64,000 nt of DNA from Burkholderia sp. Bp9143 (lineage in GTDB: Bacteria > Pseudomonadota > Gammaproteobacteria > Burkholderiales > Burkholderiaceae): NCBI RefSeq assembly GCF_003853645.1, contig NZ_QTPO01000030.1, positions 1-64,000 on the forward strand, written 5' to 3'. The position numbers were made by a program, and so were the translations under genes. Below the pieces are notes generated by a model. The model was given only the letters and a program-made list of their open reading frames with translations. It made no database searches and was not told the origin of the DNA. Below are positions 17,366 through 26,129 of the stretch, in pieces. Position 1 is the stretch's first letter; each line of letters starts with the position of its first letter.

Positions 17366-17698
17366 TCATCGATCGTGATAGATCGCGAGCCAGATGCTCG
17401 GCTCGTCAGGATGCGTCCACGCGACACGATGCCGGCAATGCGGTTCGATCAGCACGTAGTCGCCGGGGCGCATGTCGTGCAGCGTCGCGTCCGCCTCGAA
17501 CTCGAGCACCGCCGCGCCTGACAGCAGCACCACCCATTCGGCGCGCGAATCGTCGTACCAGAACCCGTCGGGACTCGTGTGCCCCATCGACACGATCCGC
17601 TCGACGTTCAGGCGCGCGCCGGTGACGAGCACGTCGACGCGCTCGTCGTCGCCGCGCGCTCCCTCGATGCTGAACAGGTTGCCGGTTTGGAGGTGCAT
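17366..17698 (-). CDS. Small cupin-domain protein
   Basis: A 110-residue single-domain cupin. The first motif region is EWVVLLSGAAVLEFEADATLHDMRPGDYVLIEPHCRHRVAW, with PGDYVLIEPHCRHRV giving the second cupin motif and its metal-binding His. The N-terminal motif has EWVVLLSG where the His residues would be, so the metal site is partial. Function may be sugar or amino-acid-derivative binding. It converges with the MarR-GNAT gene, leaving 13 bases between stops. Confidence 0.8.
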   Translation of the reverse strand: MHLQTGNLFSIEGARGDDERVDVLVTGARLNVERIVSMGHTSPDGFWYDDSRAEWVVLLSGAAVLEFEADATLHDMRPGDYVLIEPHCRHRVAWTHPDEPSIWLAIYHDR

Positions 17699-17802
17699 GG
17701 TTCAACCCCGGGTCGGCCTTCGACTGAAGGCGAATGACGCCCACTGTAGCGCGAAGGCCGGCATCGCGGCGAACTTGTTGAGGGTCCCGGCAAAGCCGGC
17801 AC

Positions 17803-19230
17803 TCACACGGCCGCCTCGTCATCGATATCGCGCGCCGTCGGTTCATGACGCACGATCCACAGAAACACGATCGGCGTGGCCGCGCTGACCGCGACGATCC
17901 AGAACATGTCCGTGCCGAGGCGGGCCTGCAGGATCGGCAGCACGAACAGCGCGAGCGCCTGGCCGATCCCGCACAGCGACCGCCCGAAGCCGACACCGGT
18001 GCCGCGGATGGCCGCCGGATACGACAGCGTGGGATAGATCATCATCTGCGCGCCCGGCCCGAAGCCTTCGGCGAACAGCCAGGTGCCGAGCATCAGCAGC
18101 ACGAGGCCGACCGCGAGCGCGCCGTGCGGATGCCCCGTCAGCGCGAGCGCGACGAGTGCGACGAACTGCAGCGCGAAACCCGCGATCGCGACATGACGCG
18201 ACGGATAGCGATAGGCAAGGCGCATGCCCAGCAATCCGCCGGTGAACGCAAACAGCACGTTCAGCGCGAGCGACGCCGCGATCGTCTCGAACACGCCCGC
18301 GCCGAGAAACTGCGACAGGATCGACGGCAGGAAGAACGCGATCGCCGTGTATTCGAACGGGATGCACAGGTTCATCACGCTGGCGACGATCGTGCGGCCG
18401 AGATACGGACGCTGGAACAGCACGCGAATCCGCACGGGCGGCTGGCTCGGCGCGCGCGGCGCGTCCTCCGCTTCGTGGGCGTGAATCCCGTACGACTCGC
18501 GAAGAATGCGCGCGGCATTGGCCAGGTCGCCCTGGTTCGCGGCCCACAACGGCGATTCGTTCATGAAGCGATTCCGGACCAGGATGATGACGAGCGCGGG
18601 CACCGCGCCGAAGATCAGCGACGCGCGCCACAGCCAGCCCGCATGCTCGGCCGGCAGCAGGAAGTACATGCCGAAGATCAGCAGGAAGCACACCGACGAC
18701 GCCACGTACCACATCGGGCACCACGCGGCGAGCCGCGACGCCTTGTTGCCGCGGCCGTCGAACTTCGAGAATTCCGCGAGAAACGCCATCGCCACGGGCA
18801 GGTCGATGCCGACCCCGAGGCCCATCACGAAGCGTGCGGCGATCAGCACCCAGACGTTCGGCGCAAGCCCGGCCGCGATCGCCGCGACCACGAAGAACAG
18901 CATGTCGGCCATGAATACCTGATAACGACCGATCCTGTCGGTCAGCCATCCGCCGATCAGGCTGCCGAAGATCGTGCCGATCATGATCGCCGAGCCGACC
19001 AGCCCGGTCAGCGCGGGCGTCAGGCCGAATTCTCGCGCGACGTCGTCGATGCCGTACGACAGCGTCGTCAGGTCGTACGCATCGAGAAACACGCCGCCGA
19101 GCGCGAGCAGCACGATCATCCGTGCATGGCTGACGGAGCTGTCCGCCGTATTGATCAGGCGCGCCACATCGCTCGCGGAGCGGATGGGCGCGGAAACCGG
19201 CGTGACAGCGTTCAGATCGATCGAACTCAT
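17803..19230 (-). CDS. MFS transporter, sugar/metabolite:H+ symporter type
   Basis: A 475-residue major facilitator with 12 predicted helices. The cytoplasmic loop 2-3 motif is GGWLTDRIGRYQVF and the helix 4-5 region is RFVMGLGVGIDLPVAMAFLAE, matching the aromatic acid/sugar porter-like subfamily. LLALGGVFLDAYDLTTLSYGID resembles the AAHS group of aromatic acid symporters. The start at 19230 is preferred since the first 38 residues of the longer frame are arginine- and cysteine-rich and unlike the family. No catabolic genes are adjacent. Confidence 0.85.
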   Translation of the reverse strand: MSSIDLNAVTPVSAPIRSASDVARLINTADSSVSHARMIVLLALGGVFLDAYDLTTLSYGIDDVAREFGLTPALTGLVGSAIMIGTIFGSLIGGWLTDRIGRYQVFMADMLFFVVAAIAAGLAPNVWVLIAARFVMGLGVGIDLPVAMAFLAEFSKFDGRGNKASRLAAWCPMWYVASSVCFLLIFGMYFLLPAEHAGWLWRASLIFGAVPALVIILVRNRFMNESPLWAANQGDLANAARILRESYGIHAHEAEDAPRAPSQPPVRIRVLFQRPYLGRTIVASVMNLCIPFEYTAIAFFLPSILSQFLGAGVFETIAASLALNVLFAFTGGLLGMRLAYRYPSRHVAIAGFALQFVALVALALTGHPHGALAVGLVLLMLGTWLFAEGFGPGAQMMIYPTLSYPAAIRGTGVGFGRSLCGIGQALALFVLPILQARLGTDMFWIVAVSAATPIVFLWIVRHEPTARDIDDEAAV

Positions 19231-19540
19231 CGCATTCCCTTGTTCGCCGCATGGCCGGCGATGTCCACATGGAGACAGGAACCCGACACGTGCATGCTCG
19301 ATCGCCATCACTTGAAAAGCGGATGCTGGAGCGTCGGCACGCATGCGTTCGGGTTCCGGAAGCGACGATTCTGTTCTCGCGATCCGGTATTCCCAACCGA
19401 TATAAATCGATAAATTATTCGGTGTACGTCATAAAGTTGCCCGGCCGCGTGCGCCTGGACGCCGCGCGCATGCGCAATCGCGCCGCGGCGGGCGCGAGGC
19501 AATTTTCATGCTGCCACGCGCCGGCGTGTCGTGCCCGGCG
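19231..19540. other. Intergenic region between MFS transporter and diguanylate cyclase
   Basis: This 310-base stretch lies between the transporter start and the cyclase stop, both on the minus strand. An AT-rich patch at about 19399-19437 (around ATAAATCGATAAATT) is the likely transporter promoter region. I find no gene in it. Confidence 0.4.
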
Positions 19541-21019
19541 TCATGCCGGCGGCTGAAACGCGGCGACCTTGTTCCGGCCGGTCGCCTTCGCGTAGTACAA
19601 CGCCTCGTCGGCAGCCTTGATCACGCTGCCGGCCTCCTCATCGTGCTCGGGCGTCCAGCTCGCGAGGCCGATACTGGCGGTGACACGCCCATGCTCGCTG
19701 CCGGCGTGCTCGAGCGCCAGCTCGTCGATCGCCGCACGAATTCGCTCGGCGATCTGAGCGGCACCTGTCTCGGATGTGTCGGGGAGCAGCACGACGAATT
19801 CCTCCCCGCCGTAGCGGGCCGCGGTATCGGCCGGCCGCCGGATGTTGTCGCCGATGCAGCGCGCCACCGCGGCCAGCGCGTCGTCGCCCGCCTGGTGGCC
19901 GTAGGTATCGTTGTAGGCCTTGAAGCGGTCGACATCGACGAACAACAGCGAGAACACCGATCGCGCCCGCCGCGCGCGACGCCATTCGTGATCCAGCACT
20001 TCCGCGAAGCTGCGGCGATTGTTCAGGCCGGTGAGACCGTCGGTGCGGGCGAGCAGCACGAGTTCCGACTCGGCGCGTATCCGGCGCCGGAGTTGCGTGC
20101 CGAGCATGAAGGACACCGCGATGAACGCGGCGCCGAACATCGCCACCAGCGCGCCGATCGTCACGGCCCGGTGCCGCCACGCCGCAAAGATATCCTCCTC
20201 CGCTTCGGCGACCATGATCATCAACGGCAGCTTCGGCAGATGCCTGAAGTAGTAGAGCCGGCGCACGCCGTCGAGCGACGCGGTTTCCGAGAACACACCC
20301 TCCCGCGCGGTCTGGAATCGCTTGAAGGTCGCGGCCTGGCTGATGTCGCGGCCGATGGTGCGGACGTCGTATGGCTGACGCATCACCATGACGCCGTCGC
20401 TGCCGATCAGCGACATCGAACCATGCTGCCCCAGTGACAGGCCCGCAAACAGCTGGTGGAAATACTCGAGATTGACCGCAATGACCACGACCCCGGCAAA
20501 CGAGCCGTCCGGGTTCGAGATCCGCCGCGTCAGCCCGATGCTGAGCGCGCCCCCGCGCAGGCGCGACGGATAGGGGTCGCTCACATAGAGTCCGGCATCC
20601 GGATTGTCACGATGGACGGTGAAGTACTTGCGATCGGCGAAATTGCCGTGGCGCGGCTGGTCGTTGGCCGAATCGAGGATGATGTTGCCGCTGGCATCGA
20701 GTACCAGCATCGAGCCGAGAAATCGTGCCGTCATCGCGTTGTCGAACAGCACCGCGCGCCGCACGCTCGCAGGCGCGGCCGTCAGGTCGTGACGTTGAAG
20801 CCCCGCGATCACCGCCTGCAGCGACAGGTCATAGAGTTCGAAATTGCGTTCGATGTCGCGCTCGGCGATCAGCCCGAGATTGCGGGAGGTTTCGCTCGCT
20901 CGCTCGAGCGCGTCGTTGCGGCTCTGGAGCAGTTGCAGCACGCAAAGCCCCATGAGCGCGCAGGCGACCACGATGCCTATCACGACGATGGTATAGGGAG
21001 CCGCCGACCTGGATTGCAT
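19541..21019 (-). CDS. Membrane diguanylate cyclase with dCache-type sensor and GGDEF domain
   Basis: A 492-residue inner-membrane enzyme making cyclic di-GMP from two GTP. Two helices (about residues 10-32 and 287-309) bracket a periplasmic Cache-like sensor with DRKYFTVHRDNPDAGLYVSDPY. The GGDEF domain starts DGLTGLNNRRSFAEVLDHEW; the active-site loop is GGEEF at about 404-408. Exactly five residues before it is RPAD, the RxxD inhibitory site, so product feedback is expected. A GAGGAG RBS and a strong promoter precede the gene. The ligand sensed is unknown; amino acids or organic acids are common for this fold. Confidence 0.92.
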   Translation of the reverse strand: MQSRSAAPYTIVVIGIVVACALMGLCVLQLLQSRNDALERASETSRNLGLIAERDIERNFELYDLSLQAVIAGLQRHDLTAAPASVRRAVLFDNAMTARFLGSMLVLDASGNIILDSANDQPRHGNFADRKYFTVHRDNPDAGLYVSDPYPSRLRGGALSIGLTRRISNPDGSFAGVVVIAVNLEYFHQLFAGLSLGQHGSMSLIGSDGVMVMRQPYDVRTIGRDISQAATFKRFQTAREGVFSETASLDGVRRLYYFRHLPKLPLMIMVAEAEEDIFAAWRHRAVTIGALVAMFGAAFIAVSFMLGTQLRRRIRAESELVLLARTDGLTGLNNRRSFAEVLDHEWRRARRARSVFSLLFVDVDRFKAYNDTYGHQAGDDALAAVARCIGDNIRRPADTAARYGGEEFVVLLPDTSETGAAQIAERIRAAIDELALEHAGSEHGRVTASIGLASWTPEHDEEAGSVIKAADEALYYAKATGRNKVAAFQPPA

Positions 21020-21070
21020 GTGTCTCCTCGGTGACCGCGCTCGTGCGCAGGCGCGCGACGCGATTACTTC

Positions 21071-21099
21071 ATACTAAAAAACACGCGGCGGCTTATCAA
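21071..21099 (-). promoter_or_regulatory. Diguanylate cyclase promoter TTGATA-N17-TAGTAT
   Basis: On the minus strand TTGATA (21094-21099) and TAGTAT (21071-21076) are separated by 17 bases, followed by an RBS and the ATG at 21019. It suggests constitutive sigma-70 transcription independent of the upstream channel gene. Confidence 0.6.
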
Positions 21100-21164
21100 G
21101 AGGGGGATACGCCGGCCGCGGCGCGACATCGGGTGTCGATGCCGTTTCCTTTTACACACGGCCG

Positions 21165-22259
21165 TCACACGTCCGGATCCGGAATCCTCGCCGACTGAAT
21201 CACGACGAGCGTATCGCCCGCCTCGATCCGGCACGGCGGATCCTCGTAGAACGAATGGATCTTCCCGCAACGATCGAGCCCGACGACGATCGCGCCCGGC
21301 ACGACGTTCGTCATGCAGCCGATCTCGTGCGGCAATGCCTCGCGCTCGAGCAGCGTCGCCCGCCCGCGCGTCGACAGCATGTCGTTCACGAACGGCACGA
21401 TGTAGCGGCTATGCACCGCATCCGCGAGCAGCAGCGCACCGATCTTCGTCGACGACACGATCACGTCCGCACCCGCCTGCCGCAACTGCCGCTGATACAG
21501 GTTCTCCTGGATCCGCACGACGATCTTCGTCTCGGGCGCGATGCTGCGCACCGACAGCGTCAGCAGGATCGCGGTCGGATCGTCGGTCACCGAGATGATC
21601 ACGGCCTTCGCCGCGCGCACCTGCGCCTGCTGCAGCAGATCCTCGTGCGCGGGATCGCCGAGCAGCCCCGTCACGCCGAGCGACGTCGCGGCCTCGAGCG
21701 CCTGCTGCTGCGCATCGATCACGATGATCGTCGACGGATCGACGCCGCTTTCGAGCAGCTCGCGCACGGCGATCGACCCCGACAGGCCGTAGCCGCACAC
21801 GACGATGTGATCGGACAGTTGCTTCTGCAAGCGTTTCATGCGGAATTCCTCGATGACGCGCTGGATCACGAACTGATACGCCGTGCCCAGGAAGATGAAC
21901 CAGATGCCGATGCGGATCGGCACGATGAAGAACGCGTCGATCAGACGCGCGCGCGCGGTGACCGGCACGATGTCGCCGTAGCCGACCGTCGCGACCGTGA
22001 CCATCGTGAAGTACACGAGATCGGCGACGTTCATCGGCGTGCTCTTGGTCGAATCGCGCAGGCCGTCGCGATCGAGATACAGCACGAGAAACGCGAGCAC
22101 GCACAGCACCACGACCGCGCCGAGACGGAACAGCAGCGTGCGCCGCGGCGACGTCGCGGGACGCGTGAACAGCGTGCGCGCACGCGGCGCCTGCCACGGA
22201 TCGCGGGCACGACGCAGGCGTGAGCGCAACGAGCGGCGCTTGTCGGTGGGCGTTGCCAA
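21165..22259 (-). CDS. Potassium channel protein with TrkA-N (RCK) domain
   Basis: A 364-residue VIC-family channel. After a basic cytoplasmic N-terminus there is TM1 (FRLGAVVVLCVLAFLVLYL), a pore loop with selectivity filter TVGYGD, TM2 (FIFLGTAYQFVI), and a cytosolic NAD-binding Rossmann domain (DHIVVCGYGLSGSIAVREL) followed by TrkA-C-like sequence at the C-terminus. It resembles E. coli Kch and M. thermautotrophicus MthK. The start is a TTG at 22259 because AGGAGA lies seven bases before it; the longer frame opens with another TTG at 22322 and no RBS. Confidence 0.88.
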   Translation of the reverse strand: MATPTDKRRSLRSRLRRARDPWQAPRARTLFTRPATSPRRTLLFRLGAVVVLCVLAFLVLYLDRDGLRDSTKSTPMNVADLVYFTMVTVATVGYGDIVPVTARARLIDAFFIVPIRIGIWFIFLGTAYQFVIQRVIEEFRMKRLQKQLSDHIVVCGYGLSGSIAVRELLESGVDPSTIIVIDAQQQALEAATSLGVTGLLGDPAHEDLLQQAQVRAAKAVIISVTDDPTAILLTLSVRSIAPETKIVVRIQENLYQRQLRQAGADVIVSSTKIGALLLADAVHSRYIVPFVNDMLSTRGRATLLEREALPHEIGCMTNVVPGAIVVGLDRCGKIHSFYEDPPCRIEAGDTLVVIQSARIPDPDV

Positions 22260-22313
22260 CGGGGATTCTCCTGATGGATGCGGGCTCGATTCTACGACGG
22301 GAACATGGGGGCC

Positions 22314-22362
22314 CGTCCGCAACCGGTCGTCCGCGACCGGCCGTCCGCGACCGGCCGTCCGC
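22314..22362. repeat. 14-bp tandem repeat, about 3.5 copies
   Basis: The unit CGTCCGCGACCGGC occurs at 22328-22341 and 22342-22355, with a degenerate copy (two mismatches) at 22314-22327 and a half copy at 22356-22362. It sits between the oxidoreductase stop and the channel start on the minus strand, and the half copy includes the first base of the stop codon. Confidence 0.8.
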
Positions 22363-23696
22363 TACAGCATGCTGCGCGGCCGGACCATCGTCCCGTCGAT
22401 GAAACGCCGTGCTCGGAACGCCGACAGGTCGAGCGACGGCTCACCCGTATCGATCCATTCGGCCAGCAGCCGCCCGACGATCGGCCCCATCGCGAAGCCG
22501 TGTCCGCAGAAGCCGGTCGCGATCGCGAGCCCGGACGGCGTGCCGGGCGCGTCGATCACCGGAATGCCGTCGGGCACCACGTCGATCAGGCCGGCCCAGG
22601 CCTCGACGATCTGTGCGTCCTTCAGCGCGGGGAAGATCGCCTTCAGCTTCGCCAGCGCGCGCGGCGCATGCGCGCGATTCGGCTGCGGCTGCGGATCGCG
22701 CGGCTCGATCGGCCCGCCTCCGCCGCCGATGCGCGCACAGGCATCGCGCCACGCCGCCGCATTCAGATGCAGCCGGAATTTCTCGCGCTGCGACCAGAAT
22801 TCCGGCCAGAACAGGCTCAAGCCACGCAGGTGGCCGAGCGTCAGGTCGACGTCGACCTGCATGTCGTCGGCGAGATTGATCGCGCCGTTCCTGCGCTGCC
22901 GAATGCCGAGGCCGTGCCCCCAGATCGTCGACGCGGACACGTCGGGCAGCACGTTGGTGCGCATGCAGGTGCCGCGCACGGCCTGCTGCGGCAGTCGGAT
23001 GCCGACGCCGTCGAGCAGCCGGAAGCTGGTCGCGCCGGCCGCGCAGATCATGCGCCGCGTGCGGATCGTGCCGCGCTCGGTCACGACGCCGACGACCGCG
23101 CCGCCGGCCGTCTCGATCGCCGTCACGCCGCAGCCTTCGAAGAAACGTGCGCCGGCTTCCGTCGCGCGGGCCGCGAACGCGGCGGCCACGCGGCGCGGCT
23201 CGGCCTGCCCGTCGGTCGCCGTATACAGCCCGCCGAGCGTGCGTGCTTGCGTCGACAGGCCGGTCACGCGTTCGTCGATTTCCGCACGCGTCAGCGTGCG
23301 CGTGTCGAGCCCGTGTTCGCGCGCAACGGCGAGCCACGCCTGGAACGACGCCCAGTCGTCGTCGTTGTCCGCCATATAAAGGCAACCGCCCTGCCGCCAT
23401 TCGAGGTCGAAGCCGAGCGCCTGCTCGAGCCCTTCCCAGATCCGCATGCCGGCCATCATCAGCGGCACTTCGGCGGACTCGCGGCCCTGCTGCCGCACGA
23501 AGCCCCACGCGCGCGTCGATTGCTGGCCGGCGATGCGCGACTTGTCGAGCACGACGGCCTTCAGGCCGCGCAGGCCGAGGTAGTACGCGGCCGCGCAGCC
23601 CATGATGCCGGCGCCGGCGATCACGATGTCTGCTTCGGCCGGAAACGCCGTGTCGGCGTGCGTCAATGTGTCGTGCAGCGGATAGGTTGTCGTCAT
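22362..23696 (-). CDS. FAD-dependent oxidoreductase, DadA/sarcosine oxidase beta-like
   Basis: A 444-residue DAO-family flavoenzyme. The dinucleotide motif is ADIVIAGAGIMGCAAAYYLG, then LDKSRIAGQQSTRAWGFVRQQGR in the position of the FAD-binding loop, and a C-terminal GLAIATGFCGHGFAMGPIVGRLLAEW. Enzymes of this fold oxidise D-amino acids, sarcosine, dimethylglycine or hydroxyproline. The start at 23696 begins just upstream of the Rossmann motif. No transporter or aminotransferase is adjacent, so the substrate is undetermined. Confidence 0.85.
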   Translation of the reverse strand: MTTTYPLHDTLTHADTAFPAEADIVIAGAGIMGCAAAYYLGLRGLKAVVLDKSRIAGQQSTRAWGFVRQQGRESAEVPLMMAGMRIWEGLEQALGFDLEWRQGGCLYMADNDDDWASFQAWLAVAREHGLDTRTLTRAEIDERVTGLSTQARTLGGLYTATDGQAEPRRVAAAFAARATEAGARFFEGCGVTAIETAGGAVVGVVTERGTIRTRRMICAAGATSFRLLDGVGIRLPQQAVRGTCMRTNVLPDVSASTIWGHGLGIRQRRNGAINLADDMQVDVDLTLGHLRGLSLFWPEFWSQREKFRLHLNAAAWRDACARIGGGGGPIEPRDPQPQPNRAHAPRALAKLKAIFPALKDAQIVEAWAGLIDVVPDGIPVIDAPGTPSGLAIATGFCGHGFAMGPIVGRLLAEWIDTGEPSLDLSAFRARRFIDGTMVRPRSML

Positions 23697-23882
23697 TGTT
23701 TTCTGTTGGCGTCGATGCGTCCGGCGCATCCATCGACGTTCGCGATGGCCGGCGCGGGATCAGGCAGTCAGGTTCCGGATGGGGATGGCGAACGTGCGGG
23801 AAGGTCGATGAATGGTATCCGCCGGCCGCGGCCCCCCCGCCGCCGGTCAGGGTTGCCCATCGGCCGTCCCCATTTTTTCGCC

Positions 23883-23911
23883 TTGACGGCGCTATGTTAC
23901 CGCGCGATAAA
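23883..23911 (+). promoter_or_regulatory. Promoter TTGACG-N17-GATAAA
   Basis: TTGACG (23883-23888) and GATAAA (23906-23911) are 17 bases apart. The LexA box starts at the next base, so repressor would cover the start site of the gene at 23944. Confidence 0.5.
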
Positions 23912-23927
23912 CTGTATATCCATACAG
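23912..23927 (+). promoter_or_regulatory. LexA (SOS) box CTGTATATCCATACAG
   Basis: This 16-bp element has the invariant CTG-N10-CAG ends and matches the CTGTATATATATACAG consensus at 14 of 16 positions. It ends 16 bases before the ATG at 23944 and directly follows the -10 hexamer, the standard place for SOS repression. Confidence 0.8.
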
Positions 23928-23943
23928 TATTTATGCAGTAGAA

Positions 23944-24591
23944 ATGATCCTCCCCCCATTCGATCCTCCGAAGCTGAACGACCTCACCGAATGGTGGACG
24001 AAGTGCACCTATGCAGACGTCCAGCGGCTGATACTCGAAGTGCAGCACCTGCGCCTGACGCTGTGGGAACTGAAGGCGCACGTCGCGGATGCATCGCGCC
24101 GGATCCGCGTGCTCGATCCGGCCATGCTCGCGCACGGCTCCGCGCTTCGGCGGCTCGGCTACCTGCTCGACAAGGAGATCGAGCGCGCGAACCCGATCGG
24201 CCGCACGCGCGATGTGTATGCACCGTTTTCAGATGAGTGGCGCGCCCGCGAAGCGCTGCGCTGCGCATTGCGCGCGCAACCCGAGCCCGCGGAAGCAGGC
24301 ACGTGCCCGCGCGCGATTCCGGAATTTCAGCGCGTTACCTGGGCCGAGCTTCGCGACCGCTGGCGTCACCTGAGCGACAAGCAATCGAGCCGGCAGAACA
24401 TCGAGCAACGCATGGTGCTCGAGATCGCGCGCCAGCGATCCGTGATCCTGGCGCGGGCGAGGAAACTCGTCGATGCCGCGATGGCCGAAGCGGCGGCAGA
24501 TGGAAAGCAGTTGTTCGCGCTCGATCAACTCAAGCGGCTGCTGTCCGTCGAGCGGGAGGACGGCGAGCCGTTCACGTACATGCCGGCGTAA
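23944..24591 (+). CDS. Uncharacterised protein, probably SOS-regulated
   Basis: A 215-residue soluble protein I do not recognise. It starts MILPPFDPPKLNDLTEWW, is rich in Arg/Glu/Leu helices (LILEVQHLRLTLWELKAHVADASRR looks like an amphipathic helix or coiled-coil segment at about 30-55) and ends with a second helical part (NIEQRMVLEIARQRSVILARARKLVDAAM). There is no signal peptide, membrane segment or nuclease motif I can name. The LexA box suggests a role in DNA-damage response. The gene is monocistronic. Confidence 0.8.
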   Translation: MILPPFDPPKLNDLTEWWTKCTYADVQRLILEVQHLRLTLWELKAHVADASRRIRVLDPAMLAHGSALRRLGYLLDKEIERANPIGRTRDVYAPFSDEWRAREALRCALRAQPEPAEAGTCPRAIPEFQRVTWAELRDRWRHLSDKQSSRQNIEQRMVLEIARQRSVILARARKLVDAAMAEAAADGKQLFALDQLKRLLSVEREDGEPFTYMPA

Positions 24592-24756
24592 GGCGATTGG
24601 TTAGTACTTCTCAAAACGTAGGAAATACAATGCTCGCAATGTGATCGAGAACCTTACGTCGCTTTGCCAACTGATACCTGATCGAAGGGGAAGCCGAGGT
24701 CGATCTGGAAGGATGGCATGCGCGGCTCGCGCCGGGACCATCCCGCGCAATCGGCA

Positions 24757-25041
24757 TTAGTGAGATCGGTATGAATAGCCCATCCGTGCGCCCGTCGCAC
24801 GGACGAACGGCTGAAGCCGCGCAAGCTGCTCGAGCGACATCGCGACGACTTCGAGCACATGCCGGGCGATTTCGTCGTCCGCCATACCGGCGTTGACGTA
24901 CTGTTCGATACTCATCGTCCGGGGCGGATGGCTGCCCGCTTCGTCGTCGACGATGAAAATCCTGGCGGTACGACGCTCCAGCGACAACACGACCTGGACA
25001 GTTTTACCGTGAACGGCGGTCTGCATGCATAAGCTGGTCAT
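24757..25041 (-). CDS. Small uncharacterised protein, 94 residues
   Basis: The product begins MTSLCMQTAVHGKTVQVVLSL and contains RRTARIFIVDDEAGS and QYVNAGMADDEIARHVLEVV. A strong RBS, GGGAGG, lies six bases before the ATG at 25041, which fixes the start over the internal ATG. Predicted to be a small soluble alpha/beta protein. The family is unknown to me. It is followed downstream by 165 bases without a gene. Confidence 0.65.
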   Translation of the reverse strand: MTSLCMQTAVHGKTVQVVLSLERRTARIFIVDDEAGSHPPRTMSIEQYVNAGMADDEIARHVLEVVAMSLEQLARLQPFVRATGARMGYSYRSH

Positions 25042-25385
25042 TCGCAGCCTCCCATTGCGTTGCCTTCAATCGATCGTCGAACGATACCTCACAGTTTGAG
25101 GAATTAATCTACAAACTTCCCCGGGTATTGACAACCATCAGAAATGAATACGGACTGGTCGCCCGTTCACGCCGCGGACCATCGATCGGCACGCCGATTC
25201 AGACGTCGCAACGATGCAAAGGCAAAGGCGCGATGGAGCAATGGCGCACGACACCCATGCCGTGCATTCGTGGCGTCCGTCGTGTTTTTCGCTTTGAATG
25301 GGACACCCATCCGGGAGGCCGGCGGCTCACGATGCATGCGTCTGCCGGTCAAGCCGGCGCCCGTCCCGCGCGGGCGAACGACGCG
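25042..25385. other. Gap between two small minus-strand genes
   Basis: A 344-base stretch, AT-richer than its surroundings near 25080-25140. A short inverted repeat CCTCA-CAGTT-TGAGG (25087-25101) may be an operator or the upstream end of the small gene's promoter. A plus-strand ORF of 83 codons from 25144 lacks an RBS and has arginine-rich shadow-type composition, so I do not call it. Confidence 0.4.
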
Positions 25386-25595
25386 CTACGCGTAGCGGCT
25401 CAACCACTCTTCGGAGAATTGTCTCGCGTAGGCGACGGCTTCGGCTTCGGTATCGAATTCGCCCAGCTTGCGGAATGCCGCCTCGCGGCTGAAACCCGTC
25501 TTCGTGACCTCGACCTGAGCGGCGTACTTGCCGTCCTCCGTCACACGCGGTTCGCAGTTCATCTCGTACCCGCGCATCACAAATTTCTTCTGCAT
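25386..25595 (-). CDS. Small uncharacterised protein, 69 residues
   Basis: A compact acidic/basic protein beginning MQKKFVMRGYEMNCEPRV and ending QFSEEWLSRYA. The pattern of alternating strands followed by a helix (TEAEAVAYARQFSEEWL) suggests a folded domain. I do not recognise it firmly; short orphan proteins of this kind recur in Burkholderia. The upstream RBS is weak. It is monocistronic on the minus strand. Confidence 0.6.
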   Translation of the reverse strand: MQKKFVMRGYEMNCEPRVTEDGKYAAQVEVTKTGFSREAAFRKLGEFDTEAEAVAYARQFSEEWLSRYA

Positions 25596-26129
25596 CGCTT
25601 CAACACTATTTTGAGACGGGGGAATCGTAGCATGGGGGCTCCGCCGCGTTCATGCCCCCTCCCGAAAAGGTATCCGCATCGGGTTCATTAGAGTAAACCA
25701 TCAAACGATCCGCGTATAAGATGCGGTTCCGCCCGACCCGACGCGCGCTGTCATGTAAAGATTTGTCGCCGACGCGGCGGCAGGATGCCGCAGTCCGGGC
25801 GACGGATGCGCCCTGCCGTGGTGCATCCTGCTGGCAGCGCAGGGCGATTACGTGCTGCCCTGCGAGGAATCGTGTCCCGACCCATCGTGATCGGCACCTG
25901 AAGGTTGCGAACGGGCCAACGGCGCCCGGTGCAACGTTCCGGGCCACGCGTAACGTCATGACACACCTTTCACAGAAACGCACCTTTCGCGACATGGAAT
26001 GACAGTCGTTTTGCGGTAAAGTTATCTTTTTCGCGCGTGGCCGGTCGGCTCGCCACTGGACGTCGTCAAGACTGTCCGCCGAGACTGCCGAAAGGCGTCG
26101 TTCTGAACGTCACGATCCGTTCCCGTAGC
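25596..26129. other. 534-base region without a convincing gene
   Basis: It holds the promoters of the small minus-strand gene and of the HTH gene at 26130. Visible elements are a GGGGGC/GCCCCC hairpin (25634-25659) and a direct repeat CACCTTTC at 25964-25971 and 25981-25988, 17 bp apart, near the HTH gene. A 129-codon minus frame at 25606-25995 has cysteine/arginine-rich shadow composition and no RBS. Confidence 0.4.

Noticed and set aside
24654..24860. A 68-codon minus-strand ORF ending GFPFDQVSVGKAT
   Set aside because: It overlaps the better-supported 94-residue gene in another frame and has no RBS; the end might be a remnant, but nothing supports it.
25144..25395. An 83-codon plus-strand ORF
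   Set aside because: No RBS, arginine-rich composition and overlap with the end of a better small gene on the other strand.
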